64,000 bases of DNA from SXIZ01 sp040079795 (GCA_040079795.1 JBEBJQ010000001.1:110253-174252); one strand, 5' to 3'. Positions 54,150 through 63,286 are shown, counted from the stretch's first letter. Notes: generated by a model not told the origin, from the letters alone. A program made the numbers and translations.

Positions 54150-56711
54150 TTAAAACTCGACTTTAATCGAACCCATGAATGACCGTGGCGTGCCCCACGT
54201 TGCCCTTGTTTGCAAAGTCGGCGCGTTGGATAAAACAAAACCATCGTGGGTATATTCTTTATCCAACAGATTATCGACGTTTAATTGCAACGTTACCTTA
54301 GATTTTGCGACTTGCTTTGTATAACTGGCCAACAGATTGACAATGCCATAGCCAGCAAAATCGAAATCCTGTTTATCAAACGTCGCTTTCCTTGAGCTAT
54401 AAAGATCTGTACCTATCCCTAATTTCAGGCCGCGCAGATTTTCTTGTTGAAAATCATAGGTTGTCCATAAAGTAGACGTGTGTTTCGGAATGCCGCGAAA
54501 GCCAGCGCCAACGGGGATAAGGTTTTTGTTATTTTCTTTTAGCACCTCGGTATCAGTATAAGCATAAGTGGCAATGGTGTTCCATCCCGATAGAATTTCA
54601 CCTTTAACATCTACTTCTACACCGCGGCTACGCGCTTCACCAGTAGCAACACTGAAACTTGGATTAAACGGATCGGATGTAGCAATGTTTTGTTTGGTTA
54701 AATCATAATAAGCAATGGTGCTACTGAAACGGTCATCAAAAAATGAGGTTTTAAACCCCGCTTCCCATTGCTGAGCAGTTTGCGGCGGTAAAAACACACC
54801 GCCTTGTCCGATACCATTGGTGGCTCCAAAATTCTCCACATAATTACCATAAAGACTTAGCCAGTTTATGGGCTGCCAGAGCACACCCACCTGAGGAGTT
54901 ACCGCATCAGCTTGTTGCCCGATCTTCTTGGCGATCACATCATATTGCTCAACATTCTGATAACGGAAGCCACCCATGACGTGGACGTTATAAGGCAACT
55001 TGATTTGATCTTGTAAATAAATGCCGTATAGATCCGTGTTCGTGTGGAACGATTGGCTTGCGCGGGTCGTTGGGTTCGTGGGTGGAAGGCCAGTGTGGAC
55101 AGGGTTATATATATCAATAGTCCACGGAACAGTGCTGCTATAGCCGACAGTATTCATATCTTGCAGATAATAATCGCCTCCAAGCAACAAGGTATGCTTC
55201 ATCCCCCAAGTGTCGAAATGCCCCGTCAAATTAGTCGTTGTAAAGTAGCTGTTGTTGGTAAAAAAATCGCTGGTAAGCAATTGTCTATTCAATGTGCGTT
55301 TATCGGCTTGCAACACGCCTGGCAGCATTGCCAATCTATCCCGATCCAGCAATTGAATATTTACCTGTTCGGTCAAAGTCCAGTCATCATTAAATTTATG
55401 TGAAAGATTTAAACCGATAAGCTTATCTTCAACATGATTAGGATTGTATTCCATCAAATTTCGTTCCCTGGAAATATCGGCTAAACGCGGGTTAATCCAA
55501 GTGCCATCCGCTCTGGTTCCATCAATGATTAGCGGTCTGGCATGAAGGTCGTAGTTACTGGTTTCGTTCCGATACTCCAGTTCTAAAAGCGCTGTCGTCT
55601 GGGGACTGATATTCCATTGTAAAACCGGAGAGAAAAATACCTTGTCGTTATCACCGAACTCCCGAAATGAGCCGCTATTTTCATAGGCAAAGTTCATTCG
55701 GTATAACAAATTCTTGTCGTCTGTTATTGCTCCCGTAGCATCGATACTAGTACGGTAGAGATCAAACGAACCAAATTGCTGTTGTAGCGCATAGTAAGGA
55801 GTATCTAGTGGTTTTTTTGTGACTATATTCACCATGCCGCCAGGCTCGACGCGTCCGTACAGCATAGCCGCAGGCCCCTTAAGCACTTCTATACTTTGTA
55901 CGTTCGCCATGTTTCGGGTTCCCTCTGAGCCTGACGCATCTATCCGAAAACCATTACGGAAAAGGTTAAAGTTGAAAAAACCGCGCATGGTAATCTGATC
56001 AGTAAGACCTCCGGCACCCTGTCCAGCAGTTACACCGCTAACATATTTTACCGCTTGATCAAGCCTGATTGCCTGCTGGTTATCTAGTATTGCTTTGGGT
56101 AACACCTGGACATTCAGCGGTGTTTCCATCATTGGCGTGTCTGTTTTGGTGGCGAACGTGGTATTGGGCACTGAATAATCCTTGTTGTAAGGATCATGTT
56201 GATAGGAACTGTCCTTTTCATTAATAGCTTCCCCAGTTACCATCATCTCCTTCAAAGTGTTTTCGGATTCATTAACCGTCTGCGGCTTAACCGCTTCCGG
56301 TTCAGCCTGTTTTTCCACCGTCACCGTATGATCATTAACAAAGCGATAGGTGTAGCCGCTATTTTGCAGCAATTGTTGTAATGCCTGGGCGTGGGTCATG
56401 TTGCCGTTCAGGCTTTTGGCGTTGATACCGCGCACTTTGTCGGCGGTAAAAATCAGCTCCAGTTTAGCGTCGGCGGCAAATTGCATAAGGGCATTGTTGA
56501 GCGACCGCGCGGGGATGTTGTAGTGTCGGCTGGGTTCGGCGACCGCCTGCCCACTCAATAGCACGCCGCCCAGCAGGGCTGTCATCACGCCGTGCAAGAG
56601 GGTTTGTTTAAACCGTTGTGGGTGCGATCCGGTAATCGGCAAGGCGGGCGGAAGGTTAGGGAGGCTACGATGGGGCTTACCAACGTTGTTTGCAGTTTGG
56701 CGGTTGTTCAT
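54150..56711 (-). CDS. TonB-dependent siderophore receptor/transducer with STN domain
   Basis: An 853-residue outer-membrane receptor. After a signal sequence (about residues 35-58, GVMTALLGGVLLSGQAVA) comes an STN signalling domain (IPARSLNNALMQFAADAKLE and MTHAQALQQLLQNSGYTYRF, about 66-125). The plug domain (about 190-330) has PLNVQVLPKAILDNQQA and VEVLKGPAAMLYGRVEPGG-type sequence. The beta-barrel ends in SFMGSIKVEF with terminal Phe. The STN domain marks a transducer that signals to FecR/FecI, encoded at 57858-59503. It resembles FpvA/FhuE-type ferric-siderophore receptors. GGAGAA precedes the ATG. The ligand is unknown. Confidence 0.92.
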   Translation of the reverse strand: MNNRQTANNVGKPHRSLPNLPPALPITGSHPQRFKQTLLHGVMTALLGGVLLSGQAVAEPSRHYNIPARSLNNALMQFAADAKLELIFTADKVRGINAKSLNGNMTHAQALQQLLQNSGYTYRFVNDHTVTVEKQAEPEAVKPQTVNESENTLKEMMVTGEAINEKDSSYQHDPYNKDYSVPNTTFATKTDTPMMETPLNVQVLPKAILDNQQAIRLDQAVKYVSGVTAGQGAGGLTDQITMRGFFNFNLFRNGFRIDASGSEGTRNMANVQSIEVLKGPAAMLYGRVEPGGMVNIVTKKPLDTPYYALQQQFGSFDLYRTSIDATGAITDDKNLLYRMNFAYENSGSFREFGDNDKVFFSPVLQWNISPQTTALLELEYRNETSNYDLHARPLIIDGTRADGTWINPRLADISRERNLMEYNPNHVEDKLIGLNLSHKFNDDWTLTEQVNIQLLDRDRLAMLPGVLQADKRTLNRQLLTSDFFTNNSYFTTTNLTGHFDTWGMKHTLLLGGDYYLQDMNTVGYSSTVPWTIDIYNPVHTGLPPTNPTTRASQSFHTNTDLYGIYLQDQIKLPYNVHVMGGFRYQNVEQYDVIAKKIGQQADAVTPQVGVLWQPINWLSLYGNYVENFGATNGIGQGGVFLPPQTAQQWEAGFKTSFFDDRFSSTIAYYDLTKQNIATSDPFNPSFSVATGEARSRGVEVDVKGEILSGWNTIATYAYTDTEVLKENNKNLIPVGAGFRGIPKHTSTLWTTYDFQQENLRGLKLGIGTDLYSSRKATFDKQDFDFAGYGIVNLLASYTKQVAKSKVTLQLNVDNLLDKEYTHDGFVLSNAPTLQTRATWGTPRSFMGSIKVEF

Positions 56712-57031
56712 GGGTTCTCCGGTTGCTGTATTTGTGATCTAGCTCTCAATAAAAAAGCCGTATGAACATTAAAATCCACTACTGGAAAGGTGGACATATT
56801 TTTTAGGGTGATTGGGCTGAATGGTTTTAATTTATTTTTATCAATGGGTTATGTTTGTATTGGGGTGAGAGTTTTTTAGGTTGAGGGGTTTTTTGGCGGC
56901 AAGGAGTGCGGTTAGGTATTATTGAGTTCAGCCTATACGCTTTTATAACTATCGTAGCTTAAAGCACCTGCATTGACGCTTGTAGCGACTACGACTATGA
57001 TGAGAGAAGAATACTTTGTAGGAGGTAAATT
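56712..57031. other. Intergenic region holding receptor and antitoxin promoters
   Basis: A 320-base gap between the divergent receptor gene and the FitA-like antitoxin. No gene is seen. A strong ribosome site (AGGAGG) stands eight bases before the antitoxin ATG. No Fur box close to consensus was recognised by eye. A FecI-type promoter for the receptor would be expected here, but I cannot point to it. Confidence 0.4.
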
Positions 57032-57292
57032 ATGACTAACTTGACTATTCAAAATATCGGCGAATCCGTTAAGGCGGGTTTAATTTTACGGGCTACTAAA
57101 CATGGACAATCCATGGAAGAGGAAACACGAGAAATCCTTCGCCAAGTCTTATTGCCATTGCCTAATGGTAACGAAGGATTAGGTAGCCGTATTCATCGGC
57201 GCTTTGCTGCTCTGGGAGGTGTCGAGTTAATTCTGCCAGAGCGGCGGCTTTCCAGATCATCACCTGATTTATCGGAATCGGATGACACATGA
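57032..57292 (+). CDS. FitA-like ribbon-helix-helix antitoxin, orphaned
   Basis: An 86-residue antitoxin: MTNLTIQNIGESVKAGLILR then ATKHGQSMEEETREILRQVL, the FitA/StbC-type DNA-binding part, and a C-terminal toxin-wrapping tail. The stop overlaps the next ATG (ATGA), as in FitAB modules, but the toxin behind it is only a 42-residue stump. The antitoxin appears intact and could still repress its promoter or neutralise a related toxin elsewhere. Confidence 0.85.
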   Translation: MTNLTIQNIGESVKAGLILRATKHGQSMEEETREILRQVLLPLPNGNEGLGSRIHRRFAALGGVELILPERRLSRSSPDLSESDDT

Positions 57293-57417
57293 TTTTGTTG
57301 GATACCAATGTCGTTTCGGAGTTGATGAAAGCCTCACCAGAGCTACGCGTGTTGAATTGGCTAGACAGCCACACTCTTGATGGGCTGATGTTGATTAATC
57401 CATGGCAGGGCAGTTGA
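57289..57417 (+). pseudogene. N-terminal stump of FitB/VapC-like PIN toxin
   Basis: From the overlapping ATG it reads MILLDTNVVSELMKASPELR then VLNWLDSH, a PIN-domain start with the first catalytic Asp and Glu. After LDGLMLINPWQGS it stops at residue 42, where about 140 are needed. Its 3' part has been replaced by the BrnT fragment that follows, so the break near 57400-57420 looks like a deletion joining two modules. Confidence 0.8.
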
Positions 57418-57560
57418 AGGTTACAGTTAGTATGGTTGGCTTGGGATATATCAAAAATCGGCTGTTTTGCGTGGTGTTTGTTGATCACGTAGATAATCGC
57501 CGTATTATCAGTTTGAGAAAAGCTAATCAACGCGAGGTTAATCGTTATGCCAGCACTTAA
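57402..57560 (+). pseudogene. C-terminal fragment of BrnT-like toxin
   Basis: The frame open from 57402 to TAA 57560 carries VTVSMVGLGYIKNRLFCVVF and DNRRIISLRKANQREVNRYA, which match the last 40 residues of BrnT ribonucleases (the RRIIS-R-A-REVNRY core). The N-terminal half is missing, replaced by the FitB-like stump. The stop overlaps the start of the BrnA-like antitoxin by 14 bases, as in intact BrnTA operons. Confidence 0.75.
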
Positions 57561-57813
57561 GCCCGGAACTGTTATTCCCACTGACGAGGAGGATGCCATG
57601 ATTACTGCTGGCGCATTATCAAACCCTGATGCCTTGCCTTTGACAGACGCAGAATGGGAGAGTGTTAAGCCAATTTTGCGTGTAGGCGGACGCCCTAAAG
57701 CAGAAGTGACCAAAGAACGTATTACAATTCGCCTATCGCCAAATGTTCTAGCAGCTTTTAAAGCAACCGGAAAAGGCTGGCAATCGCGTATTGATGCTGT
57801 GTTAAAAGAATGA
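57547..57813 (+). CDS. BrnA-like antitoxin
   Basis: An 88-residue antitoxin of the BrnA family: an acidic N-terminal arm (PGTVIPTDEEDAMITAGALS, DALPLTDAEWESVKP) that binds the toxin and a C-terminal ribbon-helix-helix (KERITIRLSPNVLAAFKATG then WQSRIDAVLKE). It appears complete, while its BrnT partner is only a fragment. It is transcribed in the order fitA - stump - fragment - brnA on the + strand. Confidence 0.85.
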   Translation: MPALKPGTVIPTDEEDAMITAGALSNPDALPLTDAEWESVKPILRVGGRPKAEVTKERITIRLSPNVLAAFKATGKGWQSRIDAVLKE

Positions 57814-57857
57814 GTACAAAATCATAGCCATTAGCTACTCAGGAAATAATAAGCGTG

Positions 57858-58886
57858 TTAGCGATGCAACAGCACCCACCAAGGCCCAAGACGGGTGACT
57901 TTTAAATTAAGTACGTTACGCACGGCATTCAGTACGTCGTCAGGATTGTCGAGTGAAAACACGCCGGTGACACGCAGGTTTTTAAGGGTTTGATCGGATA
58001 GAAAGATGCGCCCTAGCCGGTAGCGGTCCAGTTCGGCGAGCAGTTCCGCCAGGGGACGGTCGTTGATGAACAGGCGATGTTGCTGCCAGGCTGTGGCTTG
58101 CTTGAGTTCGGTGGACTCAGGTTGCTCTAGGGCTGTACCGGAGCGGTAACGCAGGCGTTGTCCGGCGTTGACTTTGACACTGTGATTATCTGTCTGAAGG
58201 TGCGCTGCTACGGCATGTTGCTGGACGGTAACGCTGATTTCTTGGGAGTCGGGGTTGTAGGCTTCAAATACCGTCCCTAGCGCGCGGACGTTCAGCCCAT
58301 CGGTAATGACTTCAAACGGGCGCTGGGCATCTTTAGCAACGGTGAAGTTTGCCTGCCCGTGGTGCAAGGTAATCTGCCTTAACGAGCCGCTATAATCTAC
58401 TGAAACTGCACTATTGGTGTTGAGCAAGATATGGCTGCCGTCGGCTAACGGAATGTCACGTAATTCTCCGGTTTGGGTATGGTAGTCACTCAGGTAGTTG
58501 TTAAACAGGTGCGATTGTTCAGGAATCACCAAAATTACTGCAAATAACCAAGCTGCGGCTAATCCCAAGGAATAGGTCAGCCAGCGGCGGTAACGGGCGG
58601 CGGGTTTGTTTTTAAAAAGGATCTGGTTAGGCGTTTTTTCCGTAGGTTCATTTGCTACGTCAACGCGTTCGGGGCTAACTGTAGTTTGTTTTGCGGCCTG
58701 CACCATGTCGCCGAACAAGTTTTCAGCGGCGGCAAAAGCTTCAGAACGGCTGTGGTCATATGCCAGCCATTCCGCAAAAGCGACTATTTCACTGTCACTG
58801 AGGGTGTCAGATCGCAGCACAACCAACCAGTCAATGGCCTGTTGTGTTAATTCAGACATCTGTGGCTCGTTGGGGGGCAGCGGCAT
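57858..58886 (-). CDS. fecR: FecR-family anti-sigma/transmembrane regulator
   Basis: A 342-residue regulator. The N-terminal cytoplasmic part has AIDWLVVLRSDTLSDSEIVA and EWLAYDHSRSEAFAAAENL, the sigma-binding segment with paired Trp. One membrane helix near residues 105-125 (LTYSLGLAAAWLFAVILVI) follows. The periplasmic FecR domain contains GELRDIPLADGSHILLNTNS, RPFEVITDGLNVRALGTVFE and a C-terminal STN-like segment. It would pass the receptor signal to FecI. It lies 86 bases after fecI. Between it and the receptor gene sits the + strand toxin-antitoxin hybrid, which separates the usual trio. Confidence 0.92.
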   Translation of the reverse strand: MPLPPNEPQMSELTQQAIDWLVVLRSDTLSDSEIVAFAEWLAYDHSRSEAFAAAENLFGDMVQAAKQTTVSPERVDVANEPTEKTPNQILFKNKPAARYRRWLTYSLGLAAAWLFAVILVIPEQSHLFNNYLSDYHTQTGELRDIPLADGSHILLNTNSAVSVDYSGSLRQITLHHGQANFTVAKDAQRPFEVITDGLNVRALGTVFEAYNPDSQEISVTVQQHAVAAHLQTDNHSVKVNAGQRLRYRSGTALEQPESTELKQATAWQQHRLFINDRPLAELLAELDRYRLGRIFLSDQTLKNLRVTGVFSLDNPDDVLNAVRNVLNLKVTRLGPWWVLLHR

Positions 58887-58972
58887 TAACAGACTCCAGA
58901 GAGAAAATAAGCAGGTATATCCAATAAGCCGCGCGATGACCTGAAATACACACCGTTAATTGAAAAAAATTA

Positions 58973-59503
58973 TTACTGTTCATCTGGCGTATCCAACCGG
59001 TGCGCACAATGTTTTAATGCCCTGCCAATATGTTTGCCTACCATCGATTCTGAAACACCGAGACGCGCAGCAATGTCCGAATACTTCAGGCCATCTCTGC
59101 CATGCAACAAGAACGCCGTTCTACATTCTGCCGGGAGTTCAGACAATGCTTGCTGCAACGTAGCCAAACGCTGTTGTGCTATTAAGATGTGCTCGGGTTC
59201 TATCGCTGTCCCTACAACCGTTTCAGCATAAGTATCCAGGTCACCATCGGCCAGATAGCGTTTTCTGACGGTTATTTTCCGCTGATAATCGATTGCTAAA
59301 TTGACCGCAATATGAAAAGCCAACGCACGGGCATTGTCCGGGGGGCTTTCGATGATACGCTGATAGAGACGCAAATAGGTTTCATGCGTTAAATCAGCAG
59401 CGGTTTCGGGGCATTTAACCCGCGCCCTCAAAAAGCCGAGCAGGTCTTGGGCAAGAGATTCTGTCCAGAACGAAGCACTTTCTGAGGGTACAAGTGTATT
59501 CAT
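58973..59503 (-). CDS. fecI: FecI-type ECF sigma factor
   Basis: A 176-residue ECF sigma factor. Region 2 has DLTHETYLRLYQRII and NARALAFHIAVNLAIDYQRK. Region 4 has LQQALSELPAECRTAFLLHG followed by YSDIAARLGVSESMVGKHIG, a helix-turn-helix that reads the -35 element. This is the FecI branch that drives a cognate TonB receptor. With fecR and the STN-bearing receptor it forms a cell-surface signalling set for iron-siderophore uptake. Confidence 0.93.
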   Translation of the reverse strand: MNTLVPSESASFWTESLAQDLLGFLRARVKCPETAADLTHETYLRLYQRIIESPPDNARALAFHIAVNLAIDYQRKITVRKRYLADGDLDTYAETVVGTAIEPEHILIAQQRLATLQQALSELPAECRTAFLLHGRDGLKYSDIAARLGVSESMVGKHIGRALKHCAHRLDTPDEQ

Positions 59504-59613
59504 GGCAACCGAAGCTGGGAGAGATTTATTAAGTAACGATCTTTTAAAAAGGTGGGTGGTATAGGCTTAAACTTAAAACGACATGACAGTTTTAACGGCC
59601 AAAACTACCTCAT

Positions 59614-59654
59614 AAAAAAGGCCGATGCCCCTGCAATAGCGACATCGGCCTTTT
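59614..59654 (-). terminator. Intrinsic terminator after fba
   Basis: AAAAGGCCGATG (59616-59627) pairs with CATCGGCCTTTT (59643-59654), a 12-bp stem with a 15-base loop. The A-run at 59614-59619 gives a U-tract on the minus strand. It ends the tal-fba transcript 15 bases beyond the fba stop. Confidence 0.85.
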
Positions 59655-59668
59655 ACCATGCTTATGCG

Positions 59669-60748
59669 TTAGAGCGTATTAACTGCGTTTAATTCCTGAA
59701 AAGCTTGCTCTAAACGGGTCACCATACCCACTTCACCGGCACGTTGCCATACCCGTGGGTCGTAGTATTTTTTGTTGGGCTTGTCGTCCCCTTCCGGGTT
59801 ACCGATTTGACCTTGTAAATAACCTTCATTTTTCTTGTAAAAATTCATGACGCCTTCCCAACTTGCCCATTGGGTATCGGTATCAATGTTCATTTTTACC
59901 ACGCCATAGCTGATTGATTCTTTGATTTCTTCAGCAGTTGAACCTGAACCACCATGGAAGACGAAATCTAAAGTATTCGCTGGCACGCCGTATTTTTCAG
60001 ACACATGTTTTTGTGAATTGTCCAAAATTTTCGGGGTTAATTTAACGTTACCAGGTTTGTATACGCCGTGAACGTTACCGAATGAAGCCGCAATCGTGAA
60101 ACGTGGGCTGATTTTGCTCAGGTGCTCATAGGCGTAAGCTACATCTTCCGGTTGCGTGTACAACAAGGAATGATCCAAACCGCTGTTATCAACGCCGTCT
60201 TCTTCACCACCGGTTACGCCCAATTCAATCTCCAAGGTCATGCCCATTTTGGACATACGAGTCAAATATTGGCCGCAAATTTCGATGTTTTCTTTCAGGC
60301 TTTCTTCAGATAAATCCAGCATGTGCGAACTGAATAAAGGTTTGCCGGTTTCTTTGAAGTGTTTTTCTCCGGCATCTAATAAACCATCAATCCATGGCAG
60401 CAGTTTTTTAGCGGCGTGGTCGGTGTGTAAAATAACCGGTACACCGTAGGCTTCAGCCATTAAGTGTACGTGTTTGGCACCAGAAATTGCGCCGAGGATC
60501 GAGGCTTGCTGGCCTTCGCCTTTGAAACCTTTACCTGCGACATAAGCCGCACCGCCATTAGAAAACTGAATAACAACTGGCGCTTTTACTTTTGCAGCCG
60601 CTTCCAGAACCGCGTTAATCGTACCGGTGCTAATGACGTTAACCGCTGGCATGGCGAACTTATTAGCTTTACAAATTGCGAAGATTTTTTGGACATCTTC
60701 ACCGGTAACAACGCCCGGTTTAACTACATCTAAAATTTTTTGTGACAT
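59669..60748 (-). CDS. fba: Class II fructose-bisphosphate aldolase
   Basis: A 359-residue zinc aldolase. The metal site is in PVILHTDHAAKKLLPWIDGL, and ELGVTGGEEDGVDNS matches the FbaA-type loop with the extra Glu-rich stretch. FVFHGGSGSTAEEI and VVKMNIDTDTQWA bind the phosphate groups. Length equals E. coli FbaA (359). It splits or forms fructose 1,6-bisphosphate, in glycolysis/gluconeogenesis and, in methylotrophs, in the cleavage part of the RuMP cycle. It is downstream of tal on the same strand with a 95-base gap containing a hairpin. Confidence 0.95.
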   Translation of the reverse strand: MSQKILDVVKPGVVTGEDVQKIFAICKANKFAMPAVNVISTGTINAVLEAAAKVKAPVVIQFSNGGAAYVAGKGFKGEGQQASILGAISGAKHVHLMAEAYGVPVILHTDHAAKKLLPWIDGLLDAGEKHFKETGKPLFSSHMLDLSEESLKENIEICGQYLTRMSKMGMTLEIELGVTGGEEDGVDNSGLDHSLLYTQPEDVAYAYEHLSKISPRFTIAASFGNVHGVYKPGNVKLTPKILDNSQKHVSEKYGVPANTLDFVFHGGSGSTAEEIKESISYGVVKMNIDTDTQWASWEGVMNFYKKNEGYLQGQIGNPEGDDKPNKKYYDPRVWQRAGEVGMVTRLEQAFQELNAVNTL

Positions 60749-60799
60749 TTATGGATACCTAATCCGTATAATTTTATTAATAACGGTAAAAACCGCTTC

Positions 60800-60828
60800 G
60801 CCGTTCGCAAATATTGATTGCGAACGGC
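60800..60828 (-). repeat. Intercistronic hairpin between tal and fba
   Basis: GCCGTTCGCAA (60800-60810) pairs perfectly with TTGCGAACGGC (60818-60828) around a 7-base loop. On the minus strand a TTTTT run begins only ten bases after the stem. It may partially terminate or protect the tal message, giving unequal expression of the two genes. Confidence 0.6.
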
Positions 60829-60843
60829 ATGTAAAAAAGATTT

Positions 60844-61830
60844 TTAACCTTCTAACGTTGCTAAACGCGCAGCCAGTAACTCTTCTAAGGTTACCAATGC
60901 TTTAGCAAAACCATCAATACCTTCGGCTAGTTTATCGGATGCCATACGGTTAGCTTTGTGCATATTTTCGAAAGTGGCTTTATCAACGCTGATTTTTTCA
61001 ATCGCTTTACCCGCCGCGTTTTTAGGATCCAATTTGCGCGGTAAATCACCTTCTGTAGATTGAAGCTCAGCCAGTAAAGAAGGCGCAATCGTCAATAAAT
61101 CACTACCGGCTAATTCGGTAATCTCGCCAACGTTACGGAAACTGGCACCCATCACTTCAGTTTTATAGCCGAATTTTTTGTAATAGTTATAGATTTCAGT
61201 CACAGACAATACACCTGGGTCTTCAGCGGGCGCATAAGAATCACGACCAGTATCTTTTTTGTACCAGTCCAAAATACGACCAACAAACGGAGAGATCAAG
61301 GTAATGCCATTCTCAGCACAAGCAATCGCTTGATGTAAACCAAACAATAAGGTCAGGTTACAGTGAATGCCTTCTTTTTCCAAAACTGCTGCCGCCTGAA
61401 TACCTTCCCAAGTCGCTGCGATTTTAATTAAAACGCGTTCTGGGGAAATGCCTTTTTCTTTGTATTGCGCAATCAGTTCACGGCCTTTCGCAATCGTTGC
61501 TTCGGTATCGAAAGATAAACGTGCATCGACTTCAGTCGATACACGACCTTCGATGATTTCAAGAATTTTCAAACCAAATGAAACCGCCAAGCGATCGAAT
61601 GCAAGCGTAACTACATCAGCTGCGTCAGCTCCCGCACCCAATGTTGCTCTGGCACCTTTCAATGTATCATCAACAATGCCCTGGTATTGTGGCATTTGTG
61701 CAGCCGCTGTAATCAGCGAAGGGTTGGTGGTGGCATCACGCGGTTTAAAAGTTTCTATGGCTTGTATATCACCGGTATCAGCCACAACAACGGTCATTGT
61801 TCTTAATTGTTCTAATAAATTTTTTGCCAT
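60844..61830 (-). CDS. tal: Transaldolase (TalB type)
   Basis: A 328-residue transaldolase. Asp17 in VVVADTGDIQ and the Schiff-base Lys136 in ERVLIKIAATWEGIQAA are present, with DATTNPSLI and SPFVGRILDWY as further marks. Length is typical of the long TalB family (about 317). It exchanges a three-carbon unit between sugar phosphates, and with transketolase at 41801 and the aldolase next to it completes carbon rearrangement for ribulose 5-phosphate recovery. It is 156 bases downstream of the repeat-protein gene on the same strand. Confidence 0.95.
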   Translation of the reverse strand: MAKNLLEQLRTMTVVVADTGDIQAIETFKPRDATTNPSLITAAAQMPQYQGIVDDTLKGARATLGAGADAADVVTLAFDRLAVSFGLKILEIIEGRVSTEVDARLSFDTEATIAKGRELIAQYKEKGISPERVLIKIAATWEGIQAAAVLEKEGIHCNLTLLFGLHQAIACAENGITLISPFVGRILDWYKKDTGRDSYAPAEDPGVLSVTEIYNYYKKFGYKTEVMGASFRNVGEITELAGSDLLTIAPSLLAELQSTEGDLPRKLDPKNAAGKAIEKISVDKATFENMHKANRMASDKLAEGIDGFAKALVTLEELLAARLATLEG

Positions 61831-61986
61831 GAAGGCCCCCTCAGTTTTATTGTTAAAAATTTTTTATAAATGCCTGCCTAGCAATAATACCAATCTATAG
61901 GTATACGCTGGATTTTGTAATAGGTAGAAAAAATTAAGTTTGAAGCGCTGAACATATGCACTTACACATGGCACATGATCGACATG

Positions 61987-63282
61987 TCACGATTTTTCCA
62001 ATAAATACTTTTCAACACCCGTTAATTTACTTCTGGCGGCAGCTTGTATTTGTTCTTGTATATATTTCGAAACCCCTGTTACAACTTCTTTTGCCATAAC
62101 AATACGTTCTTCTGTAACATCTTTAGAGCTTTCCATTATGCCTTCAGCCTCATTTGCAGGGATATAATCCCCCACCAAACTTTGCTCCGCAGTAGCTAAC
62201 GCCTCCAGCGCTAATTGCGCTTGCCTTTCCAAGTATTTAGCGACGCCACTGTTAACGATCACATCAAGGATAGCGGTAACAGCCGACTCTTGCCCAACGC
62301 TTACCGAAGTTTTTTCAATCAAAGATTGTGTTGCAACATATTTACTGACGCCGCTCACTGGCAGTTTGTTTTTATCGAGAAATTCCCGACGCGTCAAATA
62401 TTTTGAAACACTACTTACAGCAGGTTTACCAACTACAGCAGCGGCTTGAGCATCTAAATAACGTTCAACGCTACTCACAAGCCGCTTGGTTTTAATCGAT
62501 TTTGGCTGTTTTGAAATGTATTTAGCAACACCCGTCGGTACTGGCTTTTGACTGTCAATGATTAGCTGCTTTGCCAGATATTTTGAAACACCGCTAACAG
62601 GAGGCTTTTGCTTTGCCAACTGGGCTTGTTTTTGTAAGTAACGTCCGGTTTTGGTTGCTGCCGGCTCCTCAACTTCAGGCTCATCAGCCTCCGCAGAAGA
62701 CTTTTCCCGATCCGCATCAATTTTTGCCTGCGCTGCCATTGCCTCTTCTGCCAAATACTTTGCTATCAGAGCTGCAGCGGCCTCTTTCTTAGACAATAAG
62801 TCTTGTTCAGACTGATACTTAGCAACACCTGTCAGCGATGGCAGACTGTTCGCCTCATGCTCCTGTTTGTTAATGTATCGCGCAACACCAGTTAGCAGTG
62901 GCTTGGTTTGTTCAACCAATGTTTGGCTTGCCAAGTATTTAGCAACGCCGCTGGCAGCGGTCGATTCTTTTGTCACTTTAGAAACATATTTAGTAACACC
63001 TGTTAAAGCCGGAACAATTGTTGTCGACAAAGATTGTTTTACCACATATTTCGCAACCCCCGTTGCAGCTAAATCAGGCTGTTTATTGACATATTTAGCA
63101 ACACCGGTTACTACCGGAAGTGCATTCAAGTACCGGGCAACACCCGTGTCTTGGGAAGACAGGGTTGCCTTCGTAGTCGACTCAACAGCCTTTGAAGATT
63201 GAATAATTTCAACTGCTTGGGTACTGGACTTTGCGGGTGACAATATATCGGTAAAAAAACTCAACAGGTTATTTTGTGCCAT
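61987..63282 (-). CDS. Repeat protein with about 17 [ST]GVxKY[LIV]xxQ motifs, unknown family
   Basis: A 431-residue protein without signal peptide or membrane helix, so probably cytosolic. From residue 46 on it is a chain of short motifs, for example TGVARYL (46-52), SGVAKYL (111-117), SGVSKYL (230-236), SGVSKYV (310-316) and the terminal TGVEKYL (421-427). Many are exactly 20 residues apart: 111, 131, 151, a weaker one at 171, then 230, 250, 270, 290, 310. The linkers are Lys/Gln/Ser/Ala-rich, with one acidic insert at about 190-210. I do not recognise the family. Four bases separate it from the upstream gene, whose product carries the same motif, so the two surely act together. A scaffold or multivalent binder is my inference. 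Confidence 0.8.
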   Translation of the reverse strand: MAQNNLLSFFTDILSPAKSSTQAVEIIQSSKAVESTTKATLSSQDTGVARYLNALPVVTGVAKYVNKQPDLAATGVAKYVVKQSLSTTIVPALTGVTKYVSKVTKESTAASGVAKYLASQTLVEQTKPLLTGVARYINKQEHEANSLPSLTGVAKYQSEQDLLSKKEAAAALIAKYLAEEAMAAQAKIDADREKSSAEADEPEVEEPAATKTGRYLQKQAQLAKQKPPVSGVSKYLAKQLIIDSQKPVPTGVAKYISKQPKSIKTKRLVSSVERYLDAQAAAVVGKPAVSSVSKYLTRREFLDKNKLPVSGVSKYVATQSLIEKTSVSVGQESAVTAILDVIVNSGVAKYLERQAQLALEALATAEQSLVGDYIPANEAEGIMESSKDVTEERIVMAKEVVTGVSKYIQEQIQAAARSKLTGVEKYLLEKS

Positions 63283-63286
63283 TTAC

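Noticed and set aside
61987..63282. Regular repeats suggesting a CRISPR array or DNA tandem repeat
   Set aside because: The period is at the protein level with divergent codons, and the frame is open for 431 residues. DNA units are not identical and no spacer pattern exists.
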